Assembly (NCBI GenBank): GCA_964460485.1
Contig: CAYWRY010000001.1
Location: forward strand, 26,772-90,771
Length of the DNA stretch: 64,000 nt
DNA from: VGRF01 sp964460485
GTDB taxonomy: Bacteria; Myxococcota_A; UBA9160; UBA6930
Direction of reading: 5' to 3'
The notes under the pieces are model-generated. The model was given only the letters and a program-made list of their open reading frames with translations, ran no database searches and was not told the DNA's origin. Both the position numbers and the translations under genes were made by a program. This document shows, piece after piece, positions 50,040 to 58,982 of the stretch; the first letter of the stretch is position 1, and each line of letters begins with the position of its first letter.

Positions 50040-51107
50040 TCAGTCGGGGAAATGCGGCATCACCTCTTTCGTGAGCAGGCGCAGCGACTCGTCCCACCAC
50101 GCGGGCTCGCCGCTGAAGTCGTAGATCATCGCGAGCAGCGTCCCGAAGCCGCCGGTCGCGTCTGCGAGGCTGCGCAGCTTGCGCGTCACGCTGTCCGGCG
50201 AGCCGACCAGCCACGAGCGCTCGATCAGGTAGTCGACGCTCAGCAGCCGCTCGGGATCGCCGGGATGGAGGAAGTGCTTCGCCATGCCGCTGCCCACGTA
50301 GAACGGCAAGAGATATTCGCGCCAGCAGCGCCCGAGCGCTCCCTCGCGAGCGCGGCGCTGCGCCTCCGCGTCCGTCGGCGCCACGTAGACCTCGCGCACG
50401 AGGCGCCAGTCGGCGCGCCGCGGCGTGCGGCCGCTGCGCCGCGCGCCTTCCTCCACGGAGCTCCAGTGCGATGCGGTGTGCGCGTCGTTCAGCGAGATCG
50501 AGAGCGGCAGGAAGCCGCGCTCGCCGGCGAGCTTCAGCGTCTCGGAGCCGGCGGAGAGGCCCGCGATGCCGATCGGCGGGTGCGGCTTCTGGTAGGGCGT
50601 CAGATGCAGCTTCAGGAACTCGAAGCCCGAGGCGGGCTTGCTCACTCTCCAGAACGCGCCGTCGAAGTCGAAGGGCTCGCCGCGCCAGAGGCGCAGCATG
50701 ATGTCGAGCGATTCGAGCGTCATACGCCGGTTCTCGCCGCCGGCGGCATCGACGCCGTAGAGGGCGAGATCGCTCGGCAGCGCGCTAATCCCGACGCCGA
50801 GCATGTAACGCCCGCGCGCCAGGTGATCGAGGAAGGCGATGCGGTGCGCGAGCTCGATCGGGTGGTGGTAGGGCAAGAGGTGTGCGCCCGGGCAGAGCTT
50901 GATCTGCGAGGTGCGCAGCAGCGCCTGCGCGATCAGCAGATCCGGGGCGGGCACGGGCTCCCAGGGTGCGGTGAAGTGCTCGCCGATCCACGCTTCCGAG
51001 AAACCGGAGCGGTCGAGCTGCTCGAGCTGTGCGAGGTCCCACTGGAGCGCGTCGTAGAGCGGGCGCTCGGGCGGATGGGACGGCATGAAGAACGCGCCGA
51101 GCTTCAC
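50040..51107 (-). CDS. LLM-class flavin-dependent oxidoreductase
   Basis: This 355-residue luciferase-like TIM-barrel protein begins VKLGAFFMPSHPP and includes WIGEHFT, GARGRYMLGVG-like segment LARGRYMLGVG, and GIAGLSAGSETLKLAGERGFLPL. It uses FMN or F420 to oxidise a small molecule with O2 or to transfer hydride. The GTG at 51107 overlaps the esterase stop (GTGA), so the esterase and this enzyme may act in sequence. Confidence 0.9.
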   Translation of the reverse strand: MKLGAFFMPSHPPERPLYDALQWDLAQLEQLDRSGFSEAWIGEHFTAPWEPVPAPDLLIAQALLRTSQIKLCPGAHLLPYHHPIELAHRIAFLDHLARGRYMLGVGISALPSDLALYGVDAAGGENRRMTLESLDIMLRLWRGEPFDFDGAFWRVSKPASGFEFLKLHLTPYQKPHPPIGIAGLSAGSETLKLAGERGFLPLSISLNDAHTASHWSSVEEGARRSGRTPRRADWRLVREVYVAPTDAEAQRRAREGALGRCWREYLLPFYVGSGMAKHFLHPGDPERLLSVDYLIERSWLVGSPDSVTRKLRSLADATGGFGTLLAMIYDFSGEPAWWDESLRLLTKEVMPHFPD

Positions 51108-52624
51108 GGCAACTCCTCGCCGTAGAGCGCGGACGCCCAGAGCCGCCGGTTCGCTTCGTTCGGTGCGCGCACCACGCGGCACGGGTCGTCGATCTCCAGG
51201 GTGGCGCGCGCCGCGGCGTCGTAGCGCGGCCAGCCGCAGGCGAGGCCTGGGTGGGCCGGATCGCCCGTGCGGGCGAACGCGGACCAAGCATCCATCGTGG
51301 CCCGAACGACGCGCCGCGCGCGCGCGTCGTCGCCAGCGAACGCGGCGAGCGCGGGCGAATCCGCGTGCGTGCCCAGCGCGAAGGGCACGTCGAGGGCGTG
51401 ACAGGCGCCGAGCGCGCCAGCGCGCAGCGGAGAGCGCCAGGCGAAGCGATACATCCAGGTGTCGGGGCACACGCGCGCTCGCGCCTCGGCGAGCGCGGCG
51501 CTCGGCACGAACAGGCTCGCGTCCGTCTCGAGCGCGAAGAAGCGATCGAGGGGCGTCGCGCCCGAGTACGCGGCGACGATCTTCTGCGCGGCGGCCGCGC
51601 GCGCGTCGCGATCCCCGGAGAGCTTCGAAGCGACGAAGGGCGCGAGCGCGGCCTCCGGCATGGCGCCGAAGCCGGGCACGAGCTGGAAGAGGCGCATCTC
51701 GTCGGCGGTCGTGCCGATCGCGAGCGCGATGTCGGGCGCGCTGCCCGCCGCCACCGCCCGCATCGGCCACTCGGGCAGCGAGTCGCCGTCGACGACGGGC
51801 GCGAAGAACATCCCGATGCGCCGCGCGCCCGCCTCGGCGCACTGCTGCTGCGCCGCGAGGATGCGCTCCGCGGGCAGCGAGCGCAGCCAGGCGAGATCGC
51901 GCACGTCGCCGCCGAGCTTCTCGCCGAGCTGCGCCGCGCGCTCGGCGCCCTCCGCTGCGCTCAGCTGCCCGGCGGGCGCCGCGCTCTGCACGATCGCGCG
52001 CGCGAACAGCCCGCGCGCGGCGGGCATCGCGAGCAGCGCCACGATGCTGCCCGCGCCCGCGCTCTCGCCGAACACGCTGACGCGCGCCGGGTCGCCGCCG
52101 AACGCCGCGATCTCGCGCTGGATGAAGCGCAGTGCCGCGAGCTGGTCGAGCAACCCGAGGTTCGAGCGGCCGTCGCCGAGGTGCAGGAAGCCGAGCGCGC
52201 CGACCCGGTAGTTCAAGGTCACGACGATCACGTCGCCGCGCGCCGCCAGCGCAGCGCCCTGATAAGCGGGCCCCGCCGCCGTGCCGCTCGCGAACGCCCC
52301 GCCGTGCAGCCAGACCATCACGGCGCGCGGCTCGCGCGCGGGCGCGCTCGGTCTCCACACGTTCAGCGTGAGGCAGTCCTCGCTCTGCGGGTGCTCGGCG
52401 AGCAGCCCGAGATCGAAGGAGAGTCCGTCGCGCGGCTGGAGGGGGGCGGGGCCGTGGGCGACGCACGCGCGCGCGCCGAGCCAGGGCCGCGCGGGCTGGG
52501 GCGGCTCGAAGCGCAGCACACCCACCGGCGGCGCCGCGTAGGGGATACCGAGGAACGTCTGGGCGCTGCCGCGGGCGAAGCCGCGCAGCGTGCCGAGCGA
52601 GGTCGCAATTTCGGGTGCAGTCAC
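51104..52624 (-). CDS. Type B carboxylesterase
   Basis: This 506-residue alpha/beta-hydrolase of the cholinesterase-like family has SEDCLTLNVWRP, oxyanion HGGAF, nucleophile Ser in FGESAGAGS, an acid in the ADEM region and catalytic His in GACHALDVPF. It is cytosolic, since no signal peptide is seen. The GTG at 52624 starts at the family N-terminus; another GTG at 52633 is possible. It is divergent from the acyl-CoA dehydrogenase gene. Confidence 0.92.
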   Translation of the reverse strand: MTAPEIATSLGTLRGFARGSAQTFLGIPYAAPPVGVLRFEPPQPARPWLGARACVAHGPAPLQPRDGLSFDLGLLAEHPQSEDCLTLNVWRPSAPAREPRAVMVWLHGGAFASGTAAGPAYQGAALAARGDVIVVTLNYRVGALGFLHLGDGRSNLGLLDQLAALRFIQREIAAFGGDPARVSVFGESAGAGSIVALLAMPAARGLFARAIVQSAAPAGQLSAAEGAERAAQLGEKLGGDVRDLAWLRSLPAERILAAQQQCAEAGARRIGMFFAPVVDGDSLPEWPMRAVAAGSAPDIALAIGTTADEMRLFQLVPGFGAMPEAALAPFVASKLSGDRDARAAAAQKIVAAYSGATPLDRFFALETDASLFVPSAALAEARARVCPDTWMYRFAWRSPLRAGALGACHALDVPFALGTHADSPALAAFAGDDARARRVVRATMDAWSAFARTGDPAHPGLACGWPRYDAAARATLEIDDPCRVVRAPNEANRRLWASALYGEELP

Positions 52625-52797
52625 GGCGAGCACGGTGGCGCACGCGCGCGTGCGGCGGCAAACGGGTCGCGCGCGCAATGCGCGCGCGCTCGCACTGCCC
52701 CGGCCCCGGCTCGCGCGAGGACGCATTCTGCGAACGCGGTTGCGGTGGGGACGCGCGGCGCGCGAGTAGAGTGGGACTCCCAAGCCGGAGATGCCCC

Positions 52798-54057
52798 ATG
52801 GACTTCGAGATTCCCAAAGAGATCGCCGACTACCTCGGCGTGCTCGACGCCTTCATCGAGCTCGAGATCAAGCCGCTCGAACGCGAGAACGACAACGTCC
52901 GCTTCTTCGACCACCGTCGCGAGCACTCGCGCACGGACTGGGACAACGACGGCGAGCCGCGCCCCGAATGGGAGGCGCTGCTGCGCGAGATGCGGCGGCG
53001 CGCCGACGCCGCGGGCCACCTGCGCTTCGCGCTGCCGAAGGAGCTGGGCGGCAAGGACGGCTCGAACCTCGCGATGGCGATCATCCGCGAGCACCTCGCC
53101 ACGAAGGGGCTCGGGCTGCACAACGACCTGCAGAACGAGGCTTCGATCGTCGGCAACTTCCCGACCGTGCTGATGATGTGGCACCGCGGTACGCCGGATC
53201 AGAAGAGGGAGTTCCTGCCCGGGATGTTGGACGGGACGCGCCGCGTCGCGTTCGGGCTCACCGAGCCGAACCACGGCAGCGATGCACTGTTCCTCGAGAC
53301 GACGGCGGTGAAGCAGGGCAACGAGTGGGTGATCAACGGCATGAAGCGCTTCAACAGCGGCATGCACCACGCCACCCACGACATGGTGTTCGCGCGCACG
53401 AGCGGCAAACCCGGCGATCCGCGCGGCATCACCTGCTTCCTGGTCCCCACCGACTCGCCCGGGCTGAAGGTCGAGTTCCAGTGGTGGACCTTCAACATGC
53501 CGACCGATCACGCGGAGGTGTCGCTGCAGGACGTGCGCGTCGACGACTCCGCGATCCTCGGCGGCCTCGGCGAAGGCCTCGACATGGCGCAAATGTTCGT
53601 GCACGAGAACCGCATCCGGCAGGCGGCCTCGAGCCTCGGCGCGGGGCAATACTGCATCCTCGAGGCGGTGAAGTACGCGAAGGAGCGCAAGACCTGGGGC
53701 AAGCCGCTGGCCGTCAATCAGGCGATCCAGTGGCCGCTCGCCGAGCTGCACACCGACGCGGAGTTCATCCGCAACACGATCCGCCGCGTCGCCTGGGCGA
53801 TGGACAGCCGCAAGGACCCCTCGCGCGTGGACGCGAAGCTGTCGGCGCAGATCGCGATGGTGAACTACCGCGCGAACCAGTTCTGCTGCAAGGCCGCGGA
53901 CGCCGCGATCCAGACCCACGGCGGCATCGGCTACACGCGCCACAAGCCCTTCGAGCACATCTACCGCCACCACCGCCGCTACCGCATCACCGAGGGCTCG
54001 GACGAGGTGCAAATCCGCAAAGTGGCGCAGCAGCTGTTCGGGCGCATCACCTCGTAA
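52798..54057 (+). CDS. Acyl-CoA dehydrogenase
   Basis: This 419-residue FAD enzyme introduces a double bond into acyl-CoA. Motifs are AFGLTEPNHGSDA for FAD and substrate binding, FVHENRIRQAASSLG, QTHGGIGYTRHKPFEH and a final ITEGSDEVQIRKVA. The 30 extra N-terminal residues rich in charged positions place it in the longer ACAD group seen in environmental bacteria. The exact chain length is unknown. It stands as a single gene. Confidence 0.93.
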   Translation: MDFEIPKEIADYLGVLDAFIELEIKPLERENDNVRFFDHRREHSRTDWDNDGEPRPEWEALLREMRRRADAAGHLRFALPKELGGKDGSNLAMAIIREHLATKGLGLHNDLQNEASIVGNFPTVLMMWHRGTPDQKREFLPGMLDGTRRVAFGLTEPNHGSDALFLETTAVKQGNEWVINGMKRFNSGMHHATHDMVFARTSGKPGDPRGITCFLVPTDSPGLKVEFQWWTFNMPTDHAEVSLQDVRVDDSAILGGLGEGLDMAQMFVHENRIRQAASSLGAGQYCILEAVKYAKERKTWGKPLAVNQAIQWPLAELHTDAEFIRNTIRRVAWAMDSRKDPSRVDAKLSAQIAMVNYRANQFCCKAADAAIQTHGGIGYTRHKPFEHIYRHHRRYRITEGSDEVQIRKVAQQLFGRITS

Positions 54058-54190
54058 CAAGTCGCTCCGCCACCGCGCTCGCTGCGGGCATTCCCCTCCC
54101 GGAGGGCGCCCGCTTTCATGCTGGCTTCATACGCGCGCTCGCGGATTCGCGTAGTCGTCTGATCGCACGCAACCAGAAGGAGGACGTGCG

Positions 54191-54814
54191 ATGGCGAAGC
54201 GAGCGATGCGGGCGATTCGCTGGCTGGGAGAGGGCGCATTCGGCGCGGCGGTGGCCGCCGCCGTGTTCGCCGCGCTGACGGGAATGATCGGGCGTGGGCC
54301 GGGTGCGAGCTGGCGGGCAGTCGATGCGCGCCCAATCGTGTTCAGCCTCTCGCTGCCCGAAGAGCGGCAGGAGGCGAAGCGCCCCGAGAAGCCGGTGCGA
54401 GCGGAGCACCTTCTGCCGCCGGTGAACTCGGGCACGCACCTCCGTTGCATCGGGCCCGACGCCATCCGCGACGCGCCGAGGCTGCGCTGGGTCGCGCTGG
54501 AGCCCCGCTCGCAGCGCATCGACGTCGGGCCGGCCGGCTCCGACGTGGAGGTGCCCACGCCCTGGGTTCGCATCCCGCCCGAGTACCCGCCGAACGGTCG
54601 CGGCGACGGCAGCGTGCTCGTGCGCTTCGACGTGACGAGGCTCGGCAGCGTGGCCAACGCCCGCGTCGTCGAGTCGACGCCGCCCGGCATGTTCGACCGA
54701 GCCGCCCTGCGTGCGATCGAGCGCTGGCGCTACCGACCCGCGGTCGTCGACGGGGTGCCCGTCGAGCGGCGCGGTCTTCAGGTGCGGCTGCGTTTCGAGC
54801 TCGAGACGACCTGA
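54191..54814 (+). CDS. TonB-like energy transducer protein
   Basis: This 207-residue protein has one N-terminal membrane anchor (about residues 12-34), a Pro/Glu-rich linker region, and a C-terminal TonB-type domain (about 115-205) with YPPNGRGDGSVLVRFDV, ARVVESTPPGMFDRAALRAIERWRYRP. It would span the periplasm and contact outer-membrane receptors. No ExbB/ExbD or receptor genes are in this window. AAGGAGG precedes the ATG at 54191. Confidence 0.85.
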   Translation: MAKRAMRAIRWLGEGAFGAAVAAAVFAALTGMIGRGPGASWRAVDARPIVFSLSLPEERQEAKRPEKPVRAEHLLPPVNSGTHLRCIGPDAIRDAPRLRWVALEPRSQRIDVGPAGSDVEVPTPWVRIPPEYPPNGRGDGSVLVRFDVTRLGSVANARVVESTPPGMFDRAALRAIERWRYRPAVVDGVPVERRGLQVRLRFELETT

Positions 54815-54862
54815 CCGAATCGCGCAGGCCGCCGCCGCACGGGGCGCGGCCGGCGCGCGGGC

Positions 54863-55246
54863 TCAAGCCGCGACTTCCTCTTCGACCTCTTCCTCGACCT
54901 CGTACTCCGAGCCCTCCAGCTCCTTCGCGTTCTCGGCCGTGTCTTCCTTCGCGATCTCGATCTTCTCGGGCTTGCCGCCGGCGTGGGTCGCGATCAGGTG
55001 GTCCGCATGGACCTCCTGCACGAGCAGCACGCGGTCGTCGACCAGCAGCTCCCAGCCCGCGGCCACCGCGACCGGCACGACCAGCAGGCGGCGCAACCCG
55101 AACGCCCGCCACCGCACGCGGCGGCGGATGCGGCGCCGGCGCACGCGGCGGCGCACGCGGCGCCGGTGGCGGTGGCGCGGGCCCGCGAAGGCGGGCGAGG
55201 CACAGAGCGCGACGACGGTGGCGAGCAGCTGGCGTCGAGACAGCAT
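54863..55246 (-). CDS. Exported bipolar Arg-rich/Glu-rich protein, unknown
   Basis: This 127-residue protein has a Tat-like or Sec signal (LSRRQLLATVVALCASPAFA). The mature chain then begins with about 30 residues that are largely Arg/His, continues with a hydrophobic LLVVPVAVAAGWELLV segment, and ends with a run rich in Glu/Val after EKIEIAKEDTAENAKE. GAGGAG before the ATG at 55246 supports translation. I know no family. The opposite charged ends suggest self-association or polyanion binding. Confidence 0.65.
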   Translation of the reverse strand: MLSRRQLLATVVALCASPAFAGPRHRHRRRVRRRVRRRRIRRRVRWRAFGLRRLLVVPVAVAAGWELLVDDRVLLVQEVHADHLIATHAGGKPEKIEIAKEDTAENAKELEGSEYEVEEEVEEEVAA

Positions 55247-55334
55247 GAAGTCTCCTCGGTGCGGTGCGCCGCGAGGCGGCCCGTTCAGCATTGAACCATT
55301 GTCGGCCGGCGGCGTTGCGCGATGAAGGGCTTCG

Positions 55335-56249
55335 TCAGCGGGATGCGCGATCGGAGCGGGCCTTGCGCCGGCCCCTGCCGCCCGCCTGCGCGCGGAGCCA
55401 GCCCCGGAACGCCCGGATCGCCGGCTCCTCTGCGCGGCTCGGCAGACACACGACGTAATAGGCGAACGGAGCCGGCTCCGTGCGCGCGAAGGGCTGCACG
55501 AGGCGGCCGGCACGCAGGTCCGCTTCCGCGAGGCGAAGGCGCGCCAGCGCAACGCCGTGCCCGGCGACCGCCGCCTGCACGAGCTGCCCCGAGTCCTCGA
55601 ACGAGGCCGCGCTCGGCCGGCGCGCCGCGCAGGCCGGCCGCGGCGAGCCAGTCGCGCCAGCCCGCGTGCGAGCCGTCGTGCAGGAGCGTGTGACGCCGGA
55701 GGTCTTCGGGCCGCGCGAGGGCGCGCCGCGGGCTCGCGACCGGCGCGATCTCGTCGCGCGGCAGCAGCTCGACGTGGAGGCCGGGGTACTCGCCGCGGCC
55801 ACAGCGGATCGCGACGTCCACGGGGTCGCGCGCCAGATCCGCCAGCTCGGGCGACGAGTGGAGCGCGAGGTCGACGCGCGGGTGCTTCGCGCGGAAGTCG
55901 CCGAGGCGGGGCACCAGCCAGCTGGCCGCGAAGCTCGGCAGCACGCTCACGCGCAGCGCGGCGGCGCCGCGCCTCGGCACGAGAGCGCGCGTCGCCGCGT
56001 CGAGCGCGTCGAAGGCCTCGCGCACCGCGGGCAGGTAGCGGGCGCCGGCAGGCGCGAGGCGCAGCGCGCGATGCAGGCGCACGAACAGCTTCACGCCGAG
56101 GGCGTCCTCGGGCGCGCGCACCTGACGGCTGATCGCGCCTCCTGCGTCACTTGCAGCTCCGCGCCAGCCGCCTTGAACGAAAGCCGGCGCGCCGCCGCCT
56201 CGAAGGCGCGCAGCGCGTTCAGCGGCGGGAGGAAGCGGCGCAGGCTCAC
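55335..56249 (-). pseudogene. LysR-family (GcvA-like) regulator, doubly frameshifted
   Basis: Fragments of one LysR protein lie in order in two frames. SLRRFLPPLNALRAFEAAAR and LSFKAAGAELQVTQ of the helix-turn-helix (start GTG 56249) are followed by a frame change near 56138-56143. ALGVKLFVRLHRALRL and the first effector lobe continue in the next frame. A second change lies near 55605-55625, after which FEDSGQLVQAAVAGHGVALARL and the C-terminus run to the stop at 55335. Intact GcvA-type proteins are about 300 residues. The gene is divergent from a GST, as is common for LysR regulators and their targets. Confidence 0.8.
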
Positions 56250-56323
56250 GCGCGCAAACCTATTGCAACGCGCGAGAACATTTCCTTGGACGCGACGCGC
56301 GCGCACGGGTATCCGATCCGGCC

Positions 56324-56956
56324 ATGCTCACGCTCTACGACTACCTGGAATCCGGCAACGGCTACAAGGCGCGGCTGATCCTGCACCTGCGCGGGCTCCC
56401 GTTCCGCCGCGTCGAGCTGGACATCCTGAAAGGCGAGACGCGCACGCCCCAGTTCCTCGCCAAGAACCCGAACGGCCGCATTCCCGCGGTCGAGCTCGAG
56501 GACGGGCGTGTGCTGTTCGAGTCGAACGCGATCCTCTCGTACTTCGCGGACGGCACGCCGCTCGCCGGCCGAGACGCCTGGGAACGCGCGCAGATCCTGC
56601 AGTGGATGTTCTTCGAGCAGTACAGCCACGAGCCGAACGTCGCGACGCTGCGCTTCTGGCACCTGGCCAAGCTGCTCTCGAAGAAGGCGCCGGCGGAGAT
56701 CGCCGCGAAGCAGTCGGGCGGCGAGGCGGCGCTGGCCATCCTCGATGCACAGCTTGCCTCGCGCGACTGGCTCGTCGGCGGGCGCTTCACGATCGCCGAC
56801 GTCGCGTTGTTCGCCTACACGCACGTGGCCGGGGAGGGCGGCTTCGATCTCGGGCGCTGGCCGGCCGTGCAGCGCTGGATCGGGCGCGTGGAAGCGCAGC
56901 CGGGCTTCGTGCCGATCACCGAGGACTTCGGCGTGCCCGCCTCGCCGATGCCCTAG
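56324..56956 (+). CDS. Glutathione S-transferase family protein
   Basis: This 210-residue protein has a thioredoxin-fold N-terminal domain with NPNGRIPAVELEDGRVLFESNAIL, the glutathione-binding cis-Pro and E-S motif, and a helical C-terminal domain with FTIADVALFAYTHVA. It conjugates glutathione or reduces small molecules in the cytoplasm. Its divergent neighbour is a broken LysR gene, so its regulation may be lost or constitutive. Confidence 0.92.
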   Translation: MLTLYDYLESGNGYKARLILHLRGLPFRRVELDILKGETRTPQFLAKNPNGRIPAVELEDGRVLFESNAILSYFADGTPLAGRDAWERAQILQWMFFEQYSHEPNVATLRFWHLAKLLSKKAPAEIAAKQSGGEAALAILDAQLASRDWLVGGRFTIADVALFAYTHVAGEGGFDLGRWPAVQRWIGRVEAQPGFVPITEDFGVPASPMP

Positions 56957-56965
56957 CGGCCGCGG

Positions 56966-57433
56966 CTATGCCGCCCGCGCCAGCATCCCGCCGAGGATCC
57001 CGCACGCCGTCAGAAAGCCGAACAGCGCGCCCGCCATCGCGAAGCGGCCCGCCAGGCGGTGGCGCGCGGCGAGCTCGCGCGGCGCGGGAGGGTCGCCGGC
57101 CTGCTGCGTCACGCGGCGCGTGCGCGCCAGCCGGCGGCCCAGCGCGAAGGCACAGCCGCCGGCCACGAGCATCGTCGCGACGAAGATCTCGTGGACGTAG
57201 AGATTCCCGCGCGCGAGCGCCGACCAAGCGGCGACGTCCTCGCCGCCGAGCAGCGCGACCTTCGCGAGGTAGGCCACCAGGAACGCCGCGATCCAGAACC
57301 CCGCTCGCGTCATCGCGCGGCGGTGGTCCGCTACGCGGTTCTCGCGGATCGCGCGCATGCCGCGCATGCCGAGCGCCAGCACGAGGGCCATGTTCGCCAG
57401 CGCCCAGCACCAGAAGAGCAGCTTCGGAGACAT
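56966..57433 (-). CDS. DUF420-like four-helix membrane protein
   Basis: This 155-residue integral membrane protein has four hydrophobic helices, with VADHRRAMTRAG after helix 1 and NLYVHEIFVATM before helix 3. This layout of conserved His matches DUF420/YozB-type proteins, some of which sit near heme or cytochrome oxidase genes. The ATG at 57433 was chosen; a GTG at 57454 would add seven residues. It converges with the GST gene and is divergent from P450. Confidence 0.7.
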   Translation of the reverse strand: MSPKLLFWCWALANMALVLALGMRGMRAIRENRVADHRRAMTRAGFWIAAFLVAYLAKVALLGGEDVAAWSALARGNLYVHEIFVATMLVAGGCAFALGRRLARTRRVTQQAGDPPAPRELAARHRLAGRFAMAGALFGFLTACGILGGMLARAA

Positions 57434-57539
57434 CGCGGGCGCACAGTAGAGCACGCCGCGCGGCGCCAGGCATCGGCGCGCGCGTCGCGGCGGGCGCGCG
57501 CTGCGGGCATCATGGGCCTCCGCTCTCGCTGGAGGATCC

Positions 57540-58739
57540 GTGACGCAGCCGACTCCGCCGATGCCGATCGACCTGCTCGACGGCGACTTCTACGCGCGCG
57601 ATCCGCACGCCGCCTTCCGCTGGCTGCGCGCGAACGCGCCCGTGTTCTGGGACGAGAAGAACGGCGTCTGGGGGATCACGCGGCACGCGCACGTGCAGGA
57701 GGTGGCGAAGGCGCCGCAGCTCTTCTGCAGCAGCGGCGGCTCGCGGCCCGACTCGCCGCCGATCCCGTCGATGATCAACATGGACGACCCCATGCACCGG
57801 CGGCGGCGCGCGCTCGTGAACCGCGGCTTCACGCCGCGGCGCATCGAGGAGCAGGAGCAGCTCGCGCGCAGCGCGAGCCGGCGGCTGCTCGCCGCGGTCG
57901 CGGCGCGTGGCGAGTGCGACTGGGTGCGCGACGTCGCTCGGCACCTGCCCATGATCATGATCGGCGACATGCTGGGGGTCGCCGAGGCCGACCACGAGAA
58001 GCTGCTGAAGTGGTCCGACGACATGCTGCTCGGCACCAACGTGAACGCGACGCCCGAGGCGCGCGCTGCCGCGATGAAGGCCGGCGCGGAGTGGATCACC
58101 TACCACGCGCAGGTCGTGGCAGACCGGCGCGCGAAGCCGCCCGGCGACGACCTGATCAGCACGCTCGTCCATGCGCAGATCGAAGGCGAGCGCCTCGACG
58201 GCGAGGCGCTGCGGCAGGAGGCCCTGCTGATCCTCATCGGCGGCGACGAGACCACGCGCCACGTCTTGACGGGAGGCCTCTACGAGCTGCTGCGCCACCC
58301 CGAGCAGAAGCGGGCGCTGGCGCGCGAGCCTAAGCGCATCCCGACCGCGGTCGAGGAGATGCTGCGCTGGGTCACGCCCATCCAGAACATGAACCGCACG
58401 GCGACCCGCGACGTGGATTTCCACGGCGCGAGAATCCGCAGGGGCGACAAGCTCTTGCTGCTCTACCCCTCAGCCAATCGCGACGAGGCGGTGTTCGACG
58501 ACCCGTTCCGCTTCGACGTCGCCCGCGAACCGAACGAGCACCTCGCCTTCGGCGGCTACGGCCCGCACTTCTGCCTCGGGGCGTCGCTGGCTCGCCTGGA
58601 GCTGCGCGTGATGTTCGAAGAGCTGCTGGCGCACTTCCCGGACGTCGAGCTCGCGACCGCGGGTGAGCCCGAGCGCCGCAAGTCGAACTTCATCGTGGGC
58701 TTCGAGCGCCTGCCGATTCGCTGGCGGGCGCGCGCCTGA
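57540..58739 (+). CDS. Cytochrome P450
   Basis: This 399-residue soluble bacterial P450 has the I-helix oxygen motif GGDETT, the E-x-x-R pair near EEMLRW, and the heme loop FGGYGPHFCLG with the thiolate ligand Cys344. The sequence fits bacterial CYPs acting on hydrophobic or steroid-like substrates, but the substrate is unknown. A 2Fe-2S flavin reductase is encoded 243 bases downstream on the same strand and may supply electrons. Confidence 0.95.
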   Translation: MTQPTPPMPIDLLDGDFYARDPHAAFRWLRANAPVFWDEKNGVWGITRHAHVQEVAKAPQLFCSSGGSRPDSPPIPSMINMDDPMHRRRRALVNRGFTPRRIEEQEQLARSASRRLLAAVAARGECDWVRDVARHLPMIMIGDMLGVAEADHEKLLKWSDDMLLGTNVNATPEARAAAMKAGAEWITYHAQVVADRRAKPPGDDLISTLVHAQIEGERLDGEALRQEALLILIGGDETTRHVLTGGLYELLRHPEQKRALAREPKRIPTAVEEMLRWVTPIQNMNRTATRDVDFHGARIRRGDKLLLLYPSANRDEAVFDDPFRFDVAREPNEHLAFGGYGPHFCLGASLARLELRVMFEELLAHFPDVELATAGEPERRKSNFIVGFERLPIRWRARA

Positions 58740-58923
58740 GGCGGGGGCCAGGGGCGGCGCGGATGTGCCGGGAGGAGCCGCCCCCGACGACGGAAGTCAG
58801 GGATGCGCACCCACTTCGTGCCACGTCTCGCCAGAACCAGGGGCCGCTGGCTGGCGAGTCGCGTGTTTCGAGGCGACGTCCTCCCGGCGCGAGCCATGAC
58901 ACCACGCGAATCCCTCGGCACGC

Positions 58924-58939
58924 TGTGAAGTGATTCACA
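58924..58939. promoter_or_regulatory. CRP/FNR-family operator, perfect consensus dyad
   Basis: TGTGAAGTGATTCACA is a perfect palindrome of TGTGA-N6-TCACA, the CRP consensus. It ends 43 bases before the TTG start at 58983, a normal activator position for the following reductase gene. No CRP gene is in this window, so the binding protein is unknown. Confidence 0.7.
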
Positions 58940-58982
58940 AGCGCGCCCGCGGGCGCGCGCGTCCTGCACCACGGAGCCCACG

